From JBKHYJ01 sp046565505 (GTDB taxonomy: Bacteria; Acidobacteriota; Blastocatellia; UBA7656): a stretch of 8,145 nt of DNA. Each line of letters opens with the position of its first letter. Within the stretch, counting starts at the first letter, position 1. The translations under genes and the position numbers were made by a program. Positions 6,447-8,145 of the stretch are shown here, piece after piece. The DNA lies in assembly GCA_046565505.1 (NCBI GenBank), contig JBKHYJ010000058.1, positions 1 to 8,145 of the forward strand, read 5' to 3'. Under the pieces are notes generated by a model. It did no database searches, had not been told where the DNA came from, and was given only the letters and a program-made list of their open reading frames with translations.

Positions 6447-7610
6447 CTATCGCCTCGTCGTTATACAAAACCCCAGTACGTTCGCCCCGGCCACCGCGTG
6501 GCCTGCCCTATCGCGCCAATAGAATCCCCCGCCGCCATCGAACATCACCGCCGAGCTGAACCCGGCGCTAAACAGATCCTGTTGAAGCTTCGCCCCATCA
6601 ACATTACGCGCGATGATCAGGAACGCTTGTCCCGCCAGTATTCCTATCAGCGTATGGTCAGCCTGCTTGAACTGTTCAGCAGTTAATCCTGCCCCGCCGT
6701 TGTCAAAGCCTTGCCTTCTAAACAAGTCCACTGACGACACCTTCGCCCCGTTCTCGATCAGCAGCGCCCCCCCTCCCATGAAATCGCTCACCGGATTGCC
6801 CCTTTCACCGAATACCTCATTAATGCTGCTCACCAATTCTTTATTGAGCTGGTTTTGTGGGACATTGGGCTCGACGTCCTGCTGCCGGTCAATGGTTATG
6901 GTGCCGTCTCTGAGCACGGCCATGCCGCCTCGGCCCCTGGCCTTCGGCAGCCCGTTGTTTTCCAGGATTCCCCTTCGCATCACAGTCACGACAGGGAACA
7001 ACTGGTTCCCTCTGCCCGTAATTCTGGTGGTGAAGCTCCCATTCGCTATCACTTCACAACCACTGGTGCCGAGTTGGTAAGCCGAAAGCGGAGGATCAGG
7101 GCTCTTGAGCCTCTCGTCTGCGTTGATGACTTTGATGCCTTTGATCTGATAGAGAAAATAATTCGGCGGCTTCAGCCTGGGGAGGTCAATGACAGGGGCT
7201 TGATCGCTCGGCCGTGCCGTATTCTTCTCGGTGCGCGGGTGCGGGAGCGTGTCGGCGTAAGCCGGAGGAAAACCCAGCGGGTCAGGCGGAGGCTGGGGCC
7301 GGGGCTCTGGCCTGGTCGTTGTACCACCTATAGGGACTAGCACGACTCTCCCGCCTTCTCTCCGTTCTTTCACCAACGCTCCGATAACGAAGCGGAGAGC
7401 GATCTCTGCGATGAGCGTGAGGCTGTGGACATAGCCGGTTCTCGTGTTCTTCAGCTTCACGTCGTAAGTGCCCGGACCGTTCGGCCCCATTGAGATGATG
7501 ATGTAGGAGTCGTCTCCGCCCTGCCGTGAGGCAAGGCCGGTAGACGGGTGCCAAGAAGCTGCGGTCAGCATGATGAGGAAGCAGGCGACTAGCGGGCGGT
7601 GAGATCCCAT
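6447..7610 (-). CDS. Exported phosphodiester glycosidase (NAGPA-like) domain protein
   Basis: A 387-residue protein. Residues 1-27 form a signal peptide (LVACFLIMLTAA core). Residues 35-95 are a small unrecognised domain (SYIIISMGPNGPGTYDVKLKN). Residues 97-150 are a Pro-rich linker (PEPRPQPPPDPLGFPP). The C-terminal 155-385 region matches the phosphodiester glycosidase family (PF09992, relatives of the lysosomal uncovering enzyme NAGPA). Supporting features are the N-G-S-F motif at 190-193, a central GGMAVLRDGTITI strand pair (228-240), a LIGILAGQAFLIIARN segment (321-336) and the hallmark aspartate-glycine turn FDGGGGFYWRD (357-367), usually DGGGS. Family members cleave sugar phosphodiesters, and bacterial ones act on cell-envelope or spore polymers; the exact substrate is unknown. 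GGAGGT five bases before ATG fixes the start. The Gly in place of the usual Ser after DGGG is a mild oddity. Confidence 0.82.
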   Translation of the reverse strand: MGSHRPLVACFLIMLTAASWHPSTGLASRQGGDDSYIIISMGPNGPGTYDVKLKNTRTGYVHSLTLIAEIALRFVIGALVKERREGGRVVLVPIGGTTTRPEPRPQPPPDPLGFPPAYADTLPHPRTEKNTARPSDQAPVIDLPRLKPPNYFLYQIKGIKVINADERLKSPDPPLSAYQLGTSGCEVIANGSFTTRITGRGNQLFPVVTVMRRGILENNGLPKARGRGGMAVLRDGTITIDRQQDVEPNVPQNQLNKELVSSINEVFGERGNPVSDFMGGGALLIENGAKVSSVDLFRRQGFDNGGAGLTAEQFKQADHTLIGILAGQAFLIIARNVDGAKLQQDLFSAGFSSAVMFDGGGGFYWRDRAGHAVAGANVLGFCITTRR

Positions 7611-7615
7611 GTCTT

Positions 7616-7621
7616 ACCTCC
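7616..7621 (-). promoter_or_regulatory. Ribosome binding site of the phosphodiester glycosidase-like gene
   Basis: GGAGGT on the minus strand, five bases before the ATG at 7610. It supports the annotated start, which is followed directly by the signal peptide. Confidence 0.7.
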
Positions 7622-7720
7622 AATGAGAGTCAACTATGTTCCGTGCCGGAGGATATGATAAACAGAATGACCTCTCTTGCATAGCAGGCAGATCTCACGG
7701 GCGGATAAGGCTTGTGTGAC

Positions 7721-7746
7721 GGCGGCAAGGCACGTGAGTTGCCGCC
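7721..7746. repeat. GC-rich hairpin GGCGGCAA / TTGCCGCC
   Basis: Perfect 8-bp arms enclose a ten-base loop (GGCACGTGAG). It lies about 110-140 bp upstream of the phosphodiester glycosidase-like gene and just before the small plus-strand reading frame. Neither side has a T-run, so it is not a standard terminator. It may be a REP-like element or part of the upstream control region. Confidence 0.5.
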
Positions 7747-7763
7747 CTGTATCAGGTGCCCTC

Positions 7764-8093
7764 ATGATGTACTGCCCCACTCCCTTGGAAAGTATACGGG
7801 GCGAAACCTACTTATCTATTCTTCGGGCTATTTATTATGACAATTACCTGCGATGGAACAGCGAGAGTACATCCAGAATAACAGCCTACAAAAAACATCT
7901 TGATTCTCTGTTTTCGAAGATTCAGTCTGAGGTGCGAAAGACGCCAGTTGTGTTTGTTAATGGCTATCGTGAAATTCTATCAGCCCCACAGAGATCTCCC
8001 ATCATTACGGTGCACCGACCTTTGATTTCATCGTATTCTTCCGGCCCTGCTCGCCACATGCGCTTGAACACGCGCTTACTTGCCCAAAGCTGA
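7764..8093 (+). CDS. Possible small gene, 3' end replaced by IS fragment
   Basis: This is the only plausible plus-strand gene. From the ATG at 7764 (weak AGGTG five bases upstream) the frame gives about 84 residues of protein-like sequence (MMYCPTPLESIRGETYLSIL, a Tyr-rich stretch, an amphipathic YKKHLDSLFSKIQSEVRK helix, then TPVVFVNGYREIL). It then crosses at about 8018 into sequence antisense to the IS5-type transposase fragment, where the translation is a shadow. The natural C-terminus therefore seems lost. The block is AT-richer than the surrounding genes. I do not recognise a family. It may be a truncated gene, or chance in low-GC sequence. Confidence 0.35.
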   Translation: MMYCPTPLESIRGETYLSILRAIYYDNYLRWNSESTSRITAYKKHLDSLFSKIQSEVRKTPVVFVNGYREILSAPQRSPIITVHRPLISSYSSGPARHMRLNTRLLAQS

Positions 8094-8145
8094 AAGTAGC
8101 GATGTAAGGTCTTACCCGATCCAAATTCTTCCGGCGCCGCATTCC
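7964..8145 (-). pseudogene. IS5-type transposase fragment, truncated, runs off right edge
   Basis: Reading the minus strand from the right edge gives NAAPEEFGSGKTLHRYFQLW, then ASKRVFKRMWRAG, then PEEYDEIKG. This is the conserved N-terminal region of IS5-family transposases (usually 'W.dLPeefG..kTvhrrF..W...gvf.rmw......YDEi.GIDW'). After EIKG (about 8018) the expected IDWEWQ continuation is missing in all frames that I read. The frame runs through unrelated residues to a TAG at 7966-7964. The homologous part is therefore about 8018-8145 and the element is broken at that point, with no terminal inverted repeat visible. Upstream sequence lies beyond the window. Confidence 0.65.

Overview
The window appears to be bacterial chromosome, about 55% GC by eye and Gram-negative in style. 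All five intact genes lie on the minus strand. Four of them begin with a hydrophobic export signal and a clear Shine-Dalgarno sequence. The gene mix (a Nal1-like trypsin-fold protease, a glycine-rich secreted protein, an AlkB-type dioxygenase and a phosphodiester glycosidase-like protein) would fit a soil or environmental lineage such as Acidobacteriota. That assignment is a weak inference; no rRNA or tRNA is present to support it.

Layout from left to right: (1) 1-68, first codons of a transposase-like protein (IS630 style) running off the left edge. (2) 69-494, no convincing gene. (3) 495-1346, glycine-rich exported protein. (4) 1347-1677, non-coding, with a 12-bp perfect palindrome. (5) 1678-2274, AlkB-family 2-oxoglutarate/Fe(II) dioxygenase, with a plausible sigma70-type promoter and a 10-bp palindrome just downstream of it. 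(6) 2425-4764, a 779-residue exported serine protease whose C-terminal half is exactly seven 61-residue repeats, probably a seven-bladed beta-propeller. (7) 4904-5782, an exported 292-residue protein of unknown function. (8) 5783-6446, mostly non-coding, holding a GC-rich remnant that begins like a secreted protein. (9) 6447-7610, an exported protein with a C-terminal phosphodiester glycosidase (NAGPA-like) domain. (10) 7611-8145, a strong hairpin, a short low-GC plus-strand reading frame, and a broken IS5-type transposase fragment running off the right edge.

Transposase remnants at both ends and a degraded gene fragment between two exported-protein genes suggest a rearranged accessory region. 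The intact genes are separated by gaps of 139 bp or more and most have their own ribosome binding site, so they look like single transcription units rather than one operon. Their common theme is export to the periplasm or cell surface. AlkB, a nucleic-acid repair type enzyme, is the one clear cytoplasmic exception. I saw no CRISPR array, phage module, toxin-antitoxin pair or recognised defence system. The most distinctive item is the protease with the seven-unit repeat domain. Its only two repeat-domain cysteines sit in the first and last units, as expected if a disulfide closes a ring.
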